64,000 bases of DNA from Jeotgalibacillus sp. R-1-5s-1 (GCF_004405105.1 NZ_SORW01000023.1:1-64000); one strand, 5' to 3'. Shown: positions 25,532 to 42,208, numbered from the stretch's first letter. The notes: generated by a model not told the origin, from the letters alone. Numbers and translations: made by a program.

Positions 25532-27463
25532 ATGTATGTAGGAGTCGATTATTATCCGGAGCACTGGCCGGAGGATATGCTTGAAAAGGATTTAGATGGA
25601 ATTAAAGAGCTGGGTGCCAATATGATCCGGATCGGGGAATTTGCCTGGCACCTGATGGAATCACAGGAAGGGACCTTTGATTTTTCCTTTTTTGATAAAG
25701 TGATTGAAGAAGCCAAAAAACGCGGCATTGATGTGATGTTTGGAACTCCGACAGCCACTTTCCCTGCCTGGCTTGCTAAAAAACATCCTTCTATATTATC
25801 TAAAGATGAATATGGTCATGTGCGGGCATTCGGGGGGAGAAGACAGTATTGCTTTAACTCGGAAGCATACAACCGCTATGCAGCAAAAATCACTCAGGAA
25901 GTCGTGAAGCACTATGCCAATGAACCGGCAGTCGTAGCCTGGCAGATCGATAATGAATTTGGCCACGAAGGCAGTGACTGGTGCTTCTGTGAGCAGTGTC
26001 ACAGCGGTTTCCATCAGTTCCTTGAAAAGAAATATAAGACTGTTGAAGAATTAAATGAACGCTGGGGGACGATTTTCTGGGGACAGACGTACAATGAATT
26101 CTCAGAGATTCCGATGCCTGTTCCGACCGTGACAACGCATAACCCTTCACTGAAGCTGGATTATTCACGTTTCCGCTCTGAATCCGTAAACGGTTTTGCG
26201 CACCGGATGACAGATATCGCGAGAAAATATGCAGGTGCTCACCAGCCGATTACAACCAACGTCTCCGGCGGATTTTTCGATAAAGCTTTTGATCATGCGG
26301 AAAACGTTCGTCCGATGGATTTTGTTTCTTACGATAACTATCCGGTGTGGGGTGGCTTGACTGAACCGATTCCTCCTGCTGCGATCGCGATGACACATGA
26401 TTTCAATCGGGGGCTGAAAGATCAGAACTACTGGATCGTAGAGGAACTGATGGGGGCACAGGGTCATAACGTCATTGGCTATCTGCCGCGGCCAAACCAG
26501 GCGAAAATGTGGTCTTACCAGGCGTTCGCACATGGCTGTACCAACATGCTTTACTTCCGATGGCGCGGGATGACAAAAGGTGCTGAGCAGTTCTGCTTTG
26601 GTGTTGTGGATCAGGATAACCGCTACGGACGTAAATTTAAAGAGGTTCAATCACTGTTCAGTGAAATTTTACCTTACGAAAATGTGCTAAATGAAAAAAT
26701 CGAATCTGATATTGCGGTCATCTATGATTACGATAATATCTGGTCATGGAAATCTCAGGTGCAGAGTGCGAGCTTTGATTTTAACGCAGAACTGATGCGT
26801 CTATATGCACCGTTTTACCGTCATAATGCATCCATCGACGTGATTCCGGCTGACCGTGATTTTACAAAGTATCGCGTATTGCTCGTTCCGGTGATGCAAA
26901 TCATTGACGATGAACTCGCTGTCCGTCTGAAGTCGTTTGCTGAAGCGGGAGGCACGATTATCTTCTCGTTCCGCGCAGGCTTAAAGGACCGCGATAACAA
27001 TATTCATTTCAATCAGACGCTGCCGGGGCCTGTGGCAGAACTTGCAGGTATTGAAATTTATGAAACGGAAGCATTAGCGACTCACCAGTCCGTTCCGGTA
27101 CAAACCACTGACGGCAAAAAGGCAGAAGGAAGAGTATGGCGCGACCTGGTTACAGCTACATCGGCAGACGTGCTATATAAGTATGCCGATGAATTCTATG
27201 AAGAACGTGCAGCACTGACTGTGAATTCATTTGGTAAAGGAAAGGTGTATTACCTCGCAACTGGTCTTGATACAGCTGAGCTTGCGCCGCTTGCACTTGA
27301 GTTGATTAAGGAGTATGGCGTCTGGCACGCAGAAACGCCGGATGGGACGGAAGCGGTTAAACGTGGAGAGCACCTGTTCCTGATGAATCATACTGGTAAC
27401 GCGCAAACCGTTATGGGTGAATCATTAGCGCCTTACGGTTCGAAAGTGGTAAAGTTAACGTAG
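25532..27463 (+). CDS. Beta-galactosidase, glycoside hydrolase family 42
   Basis: Predicted 643-residue retaining beta-galactosidase. The acid/base is E142 in WQIDNEFGHE and the nucleophile is most likely E304 in WIVEELMG. Cysteines C107, C151, C153 and C156 form the GH42 zinc site. The trimerisation domain and C-terminal beta-domain follow. No signal peptide is present, so it acts on imported beta-galactosides. GGAGGAGG precedes the ATG. It closes the structural part of the galactoside operon. Confidence 0.95.
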   Translation: MYVGVDYYPEHWPEDMLEKDLDGIKELGANMIRIGEFAWHLMESQEGTFDFSFFDKVIEEAKKRGIDVMFGTPTATFPAWLAKKHPSILSKDEYGHVRAFGGRRQYCFNSEAYNRYAAKITQEVVKHYANEPAVVAWQIDNEFGHEGSDWCFCEQCHSGFHQFLEKKYKTVEELNERWGTIFWGQTYNEFSEIPMPVPTVTTHNPSLKLDYSRFRSESVNGFAHRMTDIARKYAGAHQPITTNVSGGFFDKAFDHAENVRPMDFVSYDNYPVWGGLTEPIPPAAIAMTHDFNRGLKDQNYWIVEELMGAQGHNVIGYLPRPNQAKMWSYQAFAHGCTNMLYFRWRGMTKGAEQFCFGVVDQDNRYGRKFKEVQSLFSEILPYENVLNEKIESDIAVIYDYDNIWSWKSQVQSASFDFNAELMRLYAPFYRHNASIDVIPADRDFTKYRVLLVPVMQIIDDELAVRLKSFAEAGGTIIFSFRAGLKDRDNNIHFNQTLPGPVAELAGIEIYETEALATHQSVPVQTTDGKKAEGRVWRDLVTATSADVLYKYADEFYEERAALTVNSFGKGKVYYLATGLDTAELAPLALELIKEYGVWHAETPDGTEAVKRGEHLFLMNHTGNAQTVMGESLAPYGSKVVKLT

Positions 27464-27480
27464 GTGAAAAAAGTAACCGT

Positions 27481-27515
27481 ATAAGCAAACCTGCTTTATG
27501 GCAGGTTTGCCTTAT
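27481..27515. other. Hairpin between beta-galactosidase and regulator genes
   Basis: ATAAGCAAACCTGC pairs with GCAGGTTTGCCTTAT with one bulge. Only TCGTTT follows, so termination would be weak; it may partly uncouple the regulator gene from the operon. Confidence 0.45.
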
Positions 27516-27558
27516 CGTTTAATGATAATTTAAGAACCTGGCGAATGATGGGTGGTGA

Positions 27559-28575
<1,017 letters not shown>

Positions 28576-28578
28576 CAG

Positions 28579-28614
28579 AAACCTCTGGTGATCATCATCG
28601 GGGGTTTTATTTTG
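28579..28614 (+). terminator. Terminator after the LacI-type gene
   Basis: AAACCTCTGGTGAT pairs imperfectly with ATCATCGGGGGTTT, followed by a T-rich run. Confidence 0.7.
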
Positions 28615-28643
28615 GGATGTATGGAGAGTTTCTACTGCGGATG

Positions 28644-28830
28644 AACAGTACAAAAATGGGTTAAAACGATACAAATGTAGAGTTGATTCGATGTGAAAAA
28701 ATGGTGGAACATAACAAAAAAGTCGGCTTTGAGCCGTATCAGTACAATTAAAAAGTAGAACAGTACATAAATCTTTTGAATCGATTGAATAAAAAATTCA
28801 ATCGATTTAAAATGTCCACGAACGATACAA
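28644..28830 (+). repeat. Weak phased array, core (C/A)GATACAA / CAGTACAA
   Basis: AACAGTACAA, AACGATACAA, ATCAGTACAA, AACAGTACAT and AACGATACAA begin at 28644, 28665, 28738, 28759 and 28821. Two adjacent pairs are exactly 21 bp apart, and the last interval is 62, close to three periods. More degenerate words lie between. It is less regular than the other arrays. The rest of this 440-base gap holds an inverted repeat (28774-28812) and no gene. Confidence 0.4.
28774..28812. repeat. Long AT-rich inverted repeat
   Basis: TTTTGAATCGATTGAAT (28774-28790) is complementary to ATTCAATCGATTTAAAA (28796-28812) with one G-T pair and a five-A loop. It is not followed by a clear T-run and stands midway between the regulator gene and ywlE. 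Confidence 0.65.
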
Positions 28831-29013
28831 TTCCCGCGGAGTGACGCCTCCGGTCTTATGCCATAAATCACGCAATCCCCTCTTCAAACAAACGTTTAAT
28901 CAACCCTCCGCTAAGAAACCCTCCCGCGCGAAAAAGTGTCTAAATTGTGATAGAATAAGGTGCAAGGTATAGGAAAACCTAGTACGTAAAGGAATTTTAC
29001 AGGGGGTGCAGTC

Positions 29014-29460
29014 ATGAGGATCCTATTTGTATGCACAGGAAATACGTGCAGGAGTCCTATGGCAGAAGCGATTTTAAAAAATCGTGTTGAAGAGGAAGTA
29101 GAAGTCCGGTCGGCCGGATTATTTGCGATGGAAGGTGGCAGAGCGTCACACCACGCACAGCAGGTGATGGACGAGCAGGGGTTATCCCATGATCACCGTT
29201 CTCATACTGTAACCCAGAGTGACGTACACTGGGCGGATTACGTGTTTGCCATGACAAGCGCTCACAAATCGATGCTGATGGATCAATATCCATTTGCGGC
29301 AGATCGCATTTTCACCTTAAAGGAATTTGCGTCAGGAATGGGACTGGATATTTCAGACCCTTATGGCGGTTCAGTTGATACGTACAGACAGACGTTCAGA
29401 GAAATCAATCATTTAATGGATGGCATGCTGGCGAATCTTCAAAAGCAGAGCCAGCAATAA
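29014..29460 (+). CDS. ywlE: Protein-arginine phosphatase YwlE (low-molecular-weight PTP fold)
   Basis: Removes phosphate from phospho-arginine in proteins and so opposes the McsB kinase of the CtsR/ClpC system. The phosphatase loop C7-TGNTC-R13-S14 opens the 148-residue protein, with T11 as the residue linked to arginine specificity, and general acid D115 in DPYGG. It starts with ATG after GGGGGTG. In B. subtilis it directly follows ywlD (mntP); here the galactoside island separates them. Confidence 0.93.
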   Translation: MRILFVCTGNTCRSPMAEAILKNRVEEEVEVRSAGLFAMEGGRASHHAQQVMDEQGLSHDHRSHTVTQSDVHWADYVFAMTSAHKSMLMDQYPFAADRIFTLKEFASGMGLDISDPYGGSVDTYRQTFREINHLMDGMLANLQKQSQQ

Positions 29461-29476
29461 AGGAGGAACCATACTT

Positions 29477-29923
29477 ATGAAGGTAGCATTGGCATCAGAT
29501 CACGGCGGTATTAACTTACGTAAAGAAATCGCTGATCTTTTAACGGAAATGGAAATTCCATTCGAGGACTTCGGGTGTGACTGTGAAGGATCTGTCGATT
29601 ACCCTGACTATGCACTGCCGGTCGCTAAAAAAGTCGCGTCTGGTGAATTTGACCGCGGTATTCTGATTTGCGGAACAGGTATTGGCATGAGTATTGCAGC
29701 GAACAAAGTAAAAGGAATCCGCTGTGCACTTGTACACGATACATTCAGTGCAAAAGCGACGCGTGGGCATAACGATTCCAATATGCTTGCTATGGGTGAG
29801 CGTGTCGTTGGACCGGGACTTGCACGTGATATTGCGAGAATCTGGCTGTCTGAGGAATATGAAGGCGGACGTCACGCTAATCGTGTAGGCAAAATTACTG
29901 AGTTTGAAGCGCAGGAATCTTAA
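29477..29923 (+). CDS. rpiB: Ribose-5-phosphate isomerase B (RpiB/LacAB family)
   Basis: Interconverts ribose 5-phosphate and ribulose 5-phosphate. The 148-residue protein starts [11 protein letters not shown] and keeps active-site C65 in [10 protein letters not shown] and GHNDSNM. The ATG at 29477 follows AAAGGAGG. It lies 16 bases after ywlE and 17 before ywlG, an apparent three-gene unit. The family also includes galactose-6-phosphate isomerase subunits, but position and solitary form favour RpiB (YwlF). Confidence 0.93.
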   Translation: MKVALASDHGGINLRKEIADLLTEMEIPFEDFGCDCEGSVDYPDYALPVAKKVASGEFDRGILICGTGIGMSIAANKVKGIRCALVHDTFSAKATRGHNDSNMLAMGERVVGPGLARDIARIWLSEEYEGGRHANRVGKITEFEAQES

Positions 29924-29940
29924 CGAAAAGAGGAATCGCG

Positions 29941-30474
29941 ATGAAACAGGAATTGCTGGCAATTTTGAATGAATATCAGGAACAGTCTTCTTTGAAAAAA
30001 GGTCAGCTTTTTGTCATTGGCTGCTCTACATCCGAAGTGGTCGGTAAAAAGATTGGAACGTCTGGAACAGATGAGGTGGCAGCTGATTTGTTTGATGGGT
30101 TCAAAACGTTTTCTGAACAGACTGGCATTCATCTGGCGTTTCAGGGCTGCGAGCATATTAATCGTGCGCTGATCATGGAGCGGGAAGCAGCGGAAAAGTA
30201 TGGCTTCGATGAAGTGACAGTCGTCCCTGTCCGTAAAGCGGGTGGTGCGATGGCCTCATACGCTTACCGACACTTTAAAGATCCTGTTACCGTTGAACGT
30301 ATTCAGGCGCATGGCGGAATCGATATCGGGGATACACTCATCGGGATGCATTTAAAACCGGTCGCCGTTCCTGTGCGTGTCAGTACCAAAACACTCGGTG
30401 AGGCGCACATCACACTCGCCCGCACCCGCCCTAAACTGATCGGCGGAGCGAGAGCAGTATATGAGCTTGAATAA
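29941..30474 (+). CDS. ywlG: UPF0340/DUF436 family protein YwlG
   Basis: Conserved Bacillales protein of 177 residues with unknown function. Recognisable segments are [16 protein letters not shown] near residue 25, [15 protein letters not shown] near 67 and the C-terminal [12 protein letters not shown]. The order ywlE-rpiB-ywlG-glyA-upp is the Bacillus order; here a toxin-antitoxin pair is inserted before glyA. GAGGAATCG precedes the ATG. Confidence 0.92.
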   Translation: MKQELLAILNEYQEQSSLKKGQLFVIGCSTSEVVGKKIGTSGTDEVAADLFDGFKTFSEQTGIHLAFQGCEHINRALIMEREAAEKYGFDEVTVVPVRKAGGAMASYAYRHFKDPVTVERIQAHGGIDIGDTLIGMHLKPVAVPVRVSTKTLGEAHITLARTRPKLIGGARAVYELE

Positions 30475-30477
30475 ACG

Positions 30478-30504
30478 AAAACCGGCCATAGAGCCGGTTT
30501 TTTC
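30478..30504 (+). terminator. Terminator after ywlG
   Basis: AAAACCGGC (30478-30486) / GCCGGTTTT (30493-30501) plus extra T. Confidence 0.9.
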
Positions 30505-30575
30505 TATAAGGATTCGTTTTAACGATTCGTTTATAATAGTAAGCAAGAAGTTAAAGTGAGCAGGGAGGTACAGAA

Positions 30576-30986
30576 GTGGATACCAATCATCGTAAACTAC
30601 TAAACAGCCTCAATAATCTTGAGCTGGCTATTGCAAGACTCGAAGAAGCTTTATCAGAAGATGCAACGAATCCACTTATTGTAGATGGAACGATACAACG
30701 GTTTGAATTTACCATTGAACTTTTTTGGAAGACGTTAAAAAGAGCCCTTCAATCAGAGGGGATAGAGACTAAAACGCCTAAAGAAGCTTTAAAAGAAGCA
30801 TATCAAGCGGGATGGTTAAATGACGAGAGCGCGTGGCTTCAAATGCTGAAGGACCGAAATGAAACGTTACATACGTATAACGAAGAATTAGCCCGTGAAA
30901 TACTTGCACACATTCATCAGTATTTTCCTGAAATGAAAAGGGTAAGTGAGTTTGTTTTGAATAAATATCAGGAGGGGTCAAGTTGA
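30576..30986 (+). CDS. hepT: HEPN-domain toxin of a HepT/MntA module (HI0074-like)
   Basis: All-helical 136-residue protein of the nucleotidyltransferase-substrate-binding HI0074 family. The RX4HXY motif RNETLHTY near residue 92 is the HEPN RNase signature and the site family MNT enzymes AMPylate. In type VII toxin-antitoxin systems HepT is an RNase toxin silenced by polyadenylylation of the tyrosine. Whether this member is toxic is not shown by sequence. ATTC-rich promoter sequence precedes it; GGGAGG lies before the GTG start at 30576. The stop overlaps the next start. Confidence 0.85.
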   Translation: MDTNHRKLLNSLNNLELAIARLEEALSEDATNPLIVDGTIQRFEFTIELFWKTLKRALQSEGIETKTPKEALKEAYQAGWLNDESAWLQMLKDRNETLHTYNEELAREILAHIHQYFPEMKRVSEFVLNKYQEGSS

Positions 30987-31297
30987 TTCCTGTTAATCTT
31001 GAAAATAAACTGATTGACATTGTTGCTACCTATCCAGATGTTAATAGACTTTTATTATTTGGTTCAAGAGCACATGGGGATTATCAGGAAAGATCAGACG
31101 TTGATTTAGCGCTTGAAGCGCCTGGACTATCAAATGGCTCGTGGCTGTTATTATGCCAGGAGATAGAAGAGGTTGAAACATTGTTGAAAATAGACCTTGT
31201 AAGATTAGATGGAGCTCCGGAAAAACTACTGATTGAAGTGCAGCGATGTCATCATGTTTTATTTGAACGGACAGGAGAAGTAACTAATTTAACATGA
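30983..31297 (+). CDS. mntA: MNT-domain nucleotidyltransferase antitoxin
   Basis: Minimal nucleotidyltransferase of 104 residues with the GSX10DXD signature (GSRAHGDYQERSDVD, near residues 27-41) that binds two metal ions and transfers AMP. It is the cognate antitoxin of HepT-type HEPN toxins. The start is TTG at 30983, overlapping the hepT stop and following AGGAGGGG, so translation is coupled. The pair is an insertion between ywlG and glyA, consistent with a mobile defence-type module. Confidence 0.85.
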   Translation: MIPVNLENKLIDIVATYPDVNRLLLFGSRAHGDYQERSDVDLALEAPGLSNGSWLLLCQEIEEVETLLKIDLVRLDGAPEKLLIEVQRCHHVLFERTGEVTNLT

Positions 31298-31334
31298 GGC
31301 TGAGCTTATTAAAATTTCGCCTTTATAAAACCTT

Positions 31335-31362
31335 GCCTGGTCAATTTTCGAATTGACCAGGC
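31335..31362. other. Perfect 12-bp hairpin after mntA
   Basis: GCCTGGTCAATT and AATTGACCAGGC flank a TTCG loop. There is no T-run on the plus strand, so it is not a typical terminator; it may stabilise the 3' end of the toxin-antitoxin transcript. Confidence 0.6.
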
Positions 31363-31505
31363 ACTCTCATGTAATTCATCACCCTATTTGTCTATTCCTT
31401 CACAATCTCTATTTTCACAATCGTTAAAATCATGTTAAGATTAAGTTGATTTTTGACCACGACGGGACGGGTCCCGACGATGACATGAGGGAGGATTCAC
31501 ACACA

Positions 31506-32741
31506 ATGAATAAGATTCAACAGCAGGATCAGGCATTGTTTGAAGCAATGCAGAATGAACTGAAACGTCAGCGTACGAAAATTGAGCTGATCGCATCAGA
31601 GAATTTTGTAAGTGAAGCAGTCATGGAAGCGCAAGGATCTGTATTAACGAATAAATACGCTGAAGGTTATCCGGGTCGCCGCTACTATGGCGGATGTGAG
31701 TATGTGGATGTTGCTGAAAATCTGGCACGCGACCGCGCGAAAGAGATTTTTGGTGCAGAGCATGCGAACGTGCAGCCTCACTCAGGTGCACAGGCCAACA
31801 TGGCGGTTTATTTCACGATTCTTGAGCCTAGAGATACAGTGCTTGGCATGAATCTGTCTCATGGAGGTCATTTAACGCACGGAAGCCCTGTTAACTTCAG
31901 TGGGGAACTATATAATTTTGTCGATTACGGCGTTTCTGAAAAAGACGAGCGTATTGACTATGAAGATGTGCGCCAGAAAGCACTTGAGCATAAGCCGAAG
32001 CTGATTGTGGCTGGTGCGAGTGCCTACTCACGCACAATTGATTTCGCGAAATTCCGCGAGATTGCTGATGAGGTTGGTGCCTACTTAATGGTTGATATGG
32101 CCCATATTGCAGGTCTTGTAGCAACAGGTGCTCATCCAAGCCCGGTGCCGCATGCTGACTTCGTTACAACAACAACACATAAGACTCTTCGCGGACCGCG
32201 TGGCGGAATGATTCTTTGCAGAGAAGAATTCGCGAAAAAGATTGATAAATCTATTTTCCCAGGCGTCCAGGGTGGCCCACTTATGCATGTGATTGCAGCG
32301 AAAGCGGTAGCCTTTGGTGAAGCACTGAAGCCTGACTTTAAAGAATATATTGATCAGGTTGTCAAAAATGCACAGGCGATGGCTGAAGCATTTAAAAAGC
32401 AGGGGATTGATATCGTATCTGACGGAACGGACAACCACCTCGTTCTTGTAAATCTCCGCTCTCTGAACCTTACGGGTAAAGTGGCTGAGAAAGTACTTGA
32501 TGATATCGGCATCACTGTAAACAAAAACACGATTCCTTTCGATCCGGAAAGCCCGTTTGTCACAAGCGGTATCCGCATCGGAACACCAGCGGTTACATCA
32601 CGCGGATTTAAAGAAGCGGAAATGGTTGAAATTGCAGAGCTGATTGCTGACGTGCTAAAGAACCATGAAGATGAAGCAAAGCTGAAGGAAGCCGCGGATA
32701 AAGTAGAAGCGATCACAAGTCGTTTTGAACTATATGTATAA
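31506..32741 (+). CDS. glyA: Serine hydroxymethyltransferase
   Basis: PLP enzyme that converts serine plus tetrahydrofolate to glycine and methylene-tetrahydrofolate. It has 411 residues, [11 protein letters not shown] near residue 29 and the PLP lysine K226 in [14 protein letters not shown]. The ATG at 31506 follows GGGAGG by about ten bases and gives the usual N-terminus [12 protein letters not shown]-rich palindrome CGGGAC/GTCCCG lies about 40 bases upstream of the start. Confidence 0.96.
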   Translation: MNKIQQQDQALFEAMQNELKRQRTKIELIASENFVSEAVMEAQGSVLTNKYAEGYPGRRYYGGCEYVDVAENLARDRAKEIFGAEHANVQPHSGAQANMAVYFTILEPRDTVLGMNLSHGGHLTHGSPVNFSGELYNFVDYGVSEKDERIDYEDVRQKALEHKPKLIVAGASAYSRTIDFAKFREIADEVGAYLMVDMAHIAGLVATGAHPSPVPHADFVTTTTHKTLRGPRGGMILCREEFAKKIDKSIFPGVQGGPLMHVIAAKAVAFGEALKPDFKEYIDQVVKNAQAMAEAFKKQGIDIVSDGTDNHLVLVNLRSLNLTGKVAEKVLDDIGITVNKNTIPFDPESPFVTSGIRIGTPAVTSRGFKEAEMVEIAELIADVLKNHEDEAKLKEAADKVEAITSRFELYV

Positions 32742-32746
32742 TGAAG

Positions 32747-32771
32747 AAGGTCCCTTAACGGGGGCCTTTTT
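32747..32771 (+). terminator. Terminator after glyA
   Basis: AAGGTCCC and GGGGGCCTT form the stem, followed by TTTTT. Confidence 0.8.
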
Positions 32772-32944
32772 AGCGGTTACAGGAAGATTAATTCATACGG
32801 TTCTTGTCAAAAAATCGGAAGTGTGATAACTTTCGTAAGGATTTGTTTTATAATAGAAGGAACGTTTTATAACATAATAGTGAAGAATGGAGAAGCTGGC
32901 TGGGTGCTGCTTACTCATTTCAACACGAAAGAGGAGTGACTGGT

Positions 32945-33574
32945 GTGGGAAAAGTACATGTATTTAACCATCCGTTAATTCAGCATAAGCTGACATTTAT
33001 CCGTGATGAAAAAACAGGGACAAAGGATTTCCGTGAATTGGTGGATGAAGTGGCAACGCTGATGGCGTTTGAGATTACACGCGATCTGCCATTAGAGGAA
33101 ATTGACCTTCAGACACCGGTAAGTGCAACAAAAGGAAAAGTCCTGTCCGGTAAAAAACTGGCGATCGTCCCAATCCTGCGTGCAGGAATCGGAATGGTTG
33201 ACGGGATCCTGAAGCTGATCCCGGCAGCGAAGGTTGGACACGTGGGCCTTTACCGCGACCCTGAAACATTAAAGCCGGTTGAATATTACGTCAAGCTTCC
33301 GTCAGACGTGGAAGAGCGTGATTTCATCCTGGTTGACCCGATGCTTGCAACAGGCGGATCAGCCGTTGAAGCTATCAACTCCCTTAAAAAGCGCGGAGCA
33401 AAAAACATTAAATTTCTTTGCCTGGTTGCAGCGCCTGAGGGTGTAGAAGAGATTAAAAAAGCGCATGATGATGTAGATATCTACATTGCTGCCCTTGATG
33501 AAAAGCTTAATGAAAAAGGTTATATTGTACCGGGTCTTGGTGACGCCGGCGACCGTTTGTTTGGAACAAAATAA
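32945..33574 (+). CDS. upp: Uracil phosphoribosyltransferase
   Basis: Converts uracil and PRPP to UMP in salvage. The 209-residue protein shows the PRPP loop [10 protein letters not shown] (131-140) and the C-terminal [12 protein letters not shown] uracil-binding segment. I chose GTG at 32945, which gives the MGKVHVF start matching B. subtilis; GAGGAG lies about nine bases upstream and the GTG at 32936 overlaps it. It ends in a strong terminator before a long gap leading to the atp operon. Confidence 0.96.
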   Translation: MGKVHVFNHPLIQHKLTFIRDEKTGTKDFRELVDEVATLMAFEITRDLPLEEIDLQTPVSATKGKVLSGKKLAIVPILRAGIGMVDGILKLIPAAKVGHVGLYRDPETLKPVEYYVKLPSDVEERDFILVDPMLATGGSAVEAINSLKKRGAKNIKFLCLVAAPEGVEEIKKAHDDVDIYIAALDEKLNEKGYIVPGLGDAGDRLFGTK

Positions 33575-33583
33575 AGTGAAGCG

Positions 33584-33625
33584 AAACCGGGATCTCACGT
33601 GTGTGATGTGAGCCCCGGTTTTTCT
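33584..33625 (+). terminator. Terminator after upp
   Basis: AAACCGGG and CTCAC pair with GTGAG and CCCGGTTT, followed by TTTC. Confidence 0.85.
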
Positions 33626-33716
33626 GTGTAAAGGAAGTTAGCTTGTGATGGTTGACCGCTTGAAAGTTTAATACGGAGATGAACTATGAGGAAGGCGCAA
33701 TTAAGATCTTTCTGAG

Positions 33717-33902
33717 ATTCCATCACTCAAGTGAATGATTCCATCTTTCTGAAAATGAATCCCTTCTTTTCAGATTTTAATTCATTCTTTCCGGAAATTA
33801 ATTCCTTCACTGAGTCTGCTAGTGACCTTCATTCCATCACTAAAGCTGCCGGATTCCTTCACTAAATTTCATCATTCCTTCAAATAAGTGCACAATTCCA
33901 TC
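33717..33902 (+). repeat. 21-bp phased array, core ATTCCTTC / ATTCCATC
   Basis: Cores begin at 33717, 33738, 33759, 33780 and 33801, each exactly 21 bp apart, then again in phase with each other at 33853, 33874 and 33895. Additional out-of-phase copies lie at 33831 and 33930. The array fills the space between upp and the atp promoter. Beyond it, up to 34126, I see no gene. Confidence 0.78.
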
Positions 33903-34126
33903 AAAGTCTTTTTCCAGGATCAAGATAAAATTCCTTCCTGCCCTAAAGACTGACAGTCACATCATGCAGATCGGATCCCGCGTCACCCTTCCGTCCCGAT
34001 GTCATAAAACCTCCACCCAACTCAAGCATCCTGCTTATCAAAACACACCTGAAATCTTCGTTTTGTCAAAAATGTGAACGCTAAAGGGAGCATATGTGAT
34101 CTTGTGAACTTTTTGTCGAGATCGCG

Positions 34127-34155
34127 TTGACATAGATTGGTGCCTATTGTATGCT
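34127..34155 (+). promoter_or_regulatory. Sigma-A promoter of the atp operon
   Basis: Perfect TTGACA (34127-34132), 17-bp spacer, TATGCT (34150-34155), about 95 bases ahead of atpZ. Confidence 0.8.
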
Positions 34156-34255
34156 TTTAAAGGGTATAATGATAAGGTTTTCATAGACTTATCAAAGGCT
34201 TCAAAACCTTGATATACCAACCCCAATTCCATTCTCAGAATGTGAGGATGCGCTT

Positions 34256-34474
34256 ATGCGTCAGTCACGACGTCCGTTCCATGCGATGGCTTTGTATTCA
34301 GCCATTCTGTCACAATTAACTGGTTCCATTCTCGTCGGCATTTTCGGCGGAAGGTGGCTTGATCGCCAATGGAATTCAGAACCGCTGTTTTTGATCATCG
34401 GTCTTCTCCTGGGATTAGCTGCAGGAATTTACGCGATGCTTCGCACAGTGAATCATTTCGACTCAGGAGAGTAG
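34256..34474 (+). CDS. atpZ: AtpZ/AtpI family membrane protein
   Basis: Small protein of 72 residues with two hydrophobic helices (residues 12-32 and 44-62). It resembles AtpZ, which precedes atpI in several Bacillus atp operons and was proposed to work with AtpI in cation uptake or ATP-synthase assembly. GTGAGGATG lies ahead of the ATG. It is the first gene of the operon; the stop lies four bases before atpI. Confidence 0.82.
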   Translation: MRQSRRPFHAMALYSAILSQLTGSILVGIFGGRWLDRQWNSEPLFLIIGLLLGLAAGIYAMLRTVNHFDSGE

Positions 34475-34478
34475 AAGA

Positions 34479-34865
34479 ATGCCTGACATTAGAAAGCACT
34501 TCTTGCGATACACCAGGTACATATTATACTTGTTATCGATTTTTGTCCTTTGCTGGGGATTTACACCCTTCCCGGATGTTTTTCTCGGTCTGATACTGGG
34601 AACTTCTTTCAGCCTTTTTAATCTATGGCTGATGAAGAACAGAATGGAAAGGTTCGACCGCGCATTGGATGAGGGAAAGAAAGTGCGTTCGCTTGGAACT
34701 TTGTCCCGTATGGCTTCAGCAGGAGCTGCAGTGCTGATTGCGCTGGAATTTCCGGAACTCATTCATTTGATTTCCACTGTAATTGGATTAATGATGGTTT
34801 ACATCGTCATTATGATAGATTATTTTTGGCAACAACTCTTACATAAGAAGCGGGAAGAGAGGTGA
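34479..34865 (+). CDS. atpI: ATP synthase subunit I
   Basis: Membrane protein of 128 residues with four hydrophobic segments. AtpI assists assembly of the c-ring in related bacteria. The CAGGAGAG Shine-Dalgarno overlaps the end of atpZ. Sequence conservation of this subunit is low, so the call depends on hydrophobic profile and operon position as well as on the family pattern WGFTPFPDVFLGLILG. Confidence 0.88.
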   Translation: MPDIRKHFLRYTRYILYLLSIFVLCWGFTPFPDVFLGLILGTSFSLFNLWLMKNRMERFDRALDEGKKVRSLGTLSRMASAGAAVLIALEFPELIHLISTVIGLMMVYIVIMIDYFWQQLLHKKREER

Positions 34866-34870
34866 AATAA

Positions 34871-35581
<711 letters not shown>

Positions 35582-35605
35582 TATATTTACCTGTTCAGTC
35601 ACTGA

Positions 35606-35881
<276 letters not shown>

Positions 35882-35894
35882 TCTACATCGATCA

Positions 35895-35936
35895 AATGGC
35901 GAAGATCACTCTCAGAGAACCTTCGCCATTTTTTAA
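35895..35936 (+). terminator. Terminator inside the atp operon, after atpE
   Basis: Perfect 10-bp stem AATGGCGAAG (35895-35904) / CTTCGCCATT (35921-35930) followed by TTTT. It should release part of the transcripts after the c-subunit gene. Confidence 0.8.
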
Positions 35937-35967
35937 GACAAAATGCGAATAGCTTGTCTTTTGTATT

Positions 35968-35996
35968 TTAAAACAGAACTAAATGACTCATATAAT
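35968..35996 (+). promoter_or_regulatory. Candidate internal promoter ahead of atpF
   Basis: TTAAAA (35968-35973), 17-bp spacer, perfect TATAAT (35991-35996), just downstream of the atpE terminator and 47 bases before the atpF start. Confidence 0.5.
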
Positions 35997-36015
35997 AGAA
36001 GGTTTTCGGACTTGA

Positions 36016-37094
<1,079 letters not shown>

Positions 37095-37108
37095 GATCCA
37101 CGAAATGA

Positions 37109-38629
<1,521 letters not shown>

Positions 38630-38688
38630 GGTTGATTCTCTGGAGCAAGTCTCCAGAGAACCGGCAATTCAACATTAAAGGGTGGTGA

Positions 38689-39555
<867 letters not shown>

Positions 39556-39578
39556 AAGATAAAACATAAGCGACCGTT

Positions 39579-41168
<1,590 letters not shown>

Positions 41169-41172
41169 TTAG

Positions 41173-41595
<423 letters not shown>

Positions 41596-41608
41596 TCATG
41601 ATAGACCG

Positions 41609-41657
41609 GCTGTCTGATCCGGATTGGCAATTGCCCGCCGGATCAGACAGCTTTTTT
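41609..41657 (+). terminator. Terminator of the atp operon
   Basis: Perfect 14-bp stem GCTGTCTGATCCGG (41609-41622) / CCGGATCAGACAGC (41638-41651) and six T. The following 300 bases up to ywzB hold nothing I recognise. Confidence 0.95.
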
Positions 41658-41977
41658 ATGTTAAAGATTTCAATGATCTTTTCAGCGATAAGCGCCGTTA
41701 ACATAAAAAGAATCAATAGAATTTAATGAATAGTCACTAAATGATTGAAAGTTTAACAAGGATCTAAGTTTACTTCTGATAAATCCCGGGAATGAAGTAC
41801 ATTGTTGCTTCTCAGACTTTCGAGGGGATTTGCGCCAAGGCAATCATAGAGAATAAGTCACCTGATGGAATGACTTAAGGGCTGTTTTGCAAAAAATATC
41901 GAAAGACGGTCAAATTCTCACCAATTTCTAAGAAACCTTTGATAAACTTAATACGTCTAAATGAAAGGAGTTTAACA

Positions 41978-42208
41978 ATGGCTGTATTTGGTCAGCAGGC
42001 ACTTATCAGTATGATGATTCACCTTGTTTTTATTGCTTTAACATTCTGGTCCATGCAGGCATTGCGTTTTGAAAAAGCAATAAGCCCGAATCGCGTTTTA
42101 CAGGCGAGAGTTCTTTTTATTCTCGTAAGTATAGCGATTGGTTCAACTGTCGCAAATTTCTTCCTGTCCTATACAACCTGGTCGCAACAACTTCCATATT
42201 TGTGGTAG
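41978..42208 (+). CDS. ywzB: DUF1146 family membrane protein YwzB
   Basis: Small protein of 76 residues with two membrane helices (residues 10-28 and 44-64). It matches YwzB in length, topology and position between atpC and murAA. Function is unknown. I chose ATG at 41978, directly after AAAGGAG at good spacing, instead of upstream in-frame starts. Confidence 0.88.
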   Translation: MAVFGQQALISMMIHLVFIALTFWSMQALRFEKAISPNRVLQARVLFILVSIAIGSTVANFFLSYTTWSQQLPYLW

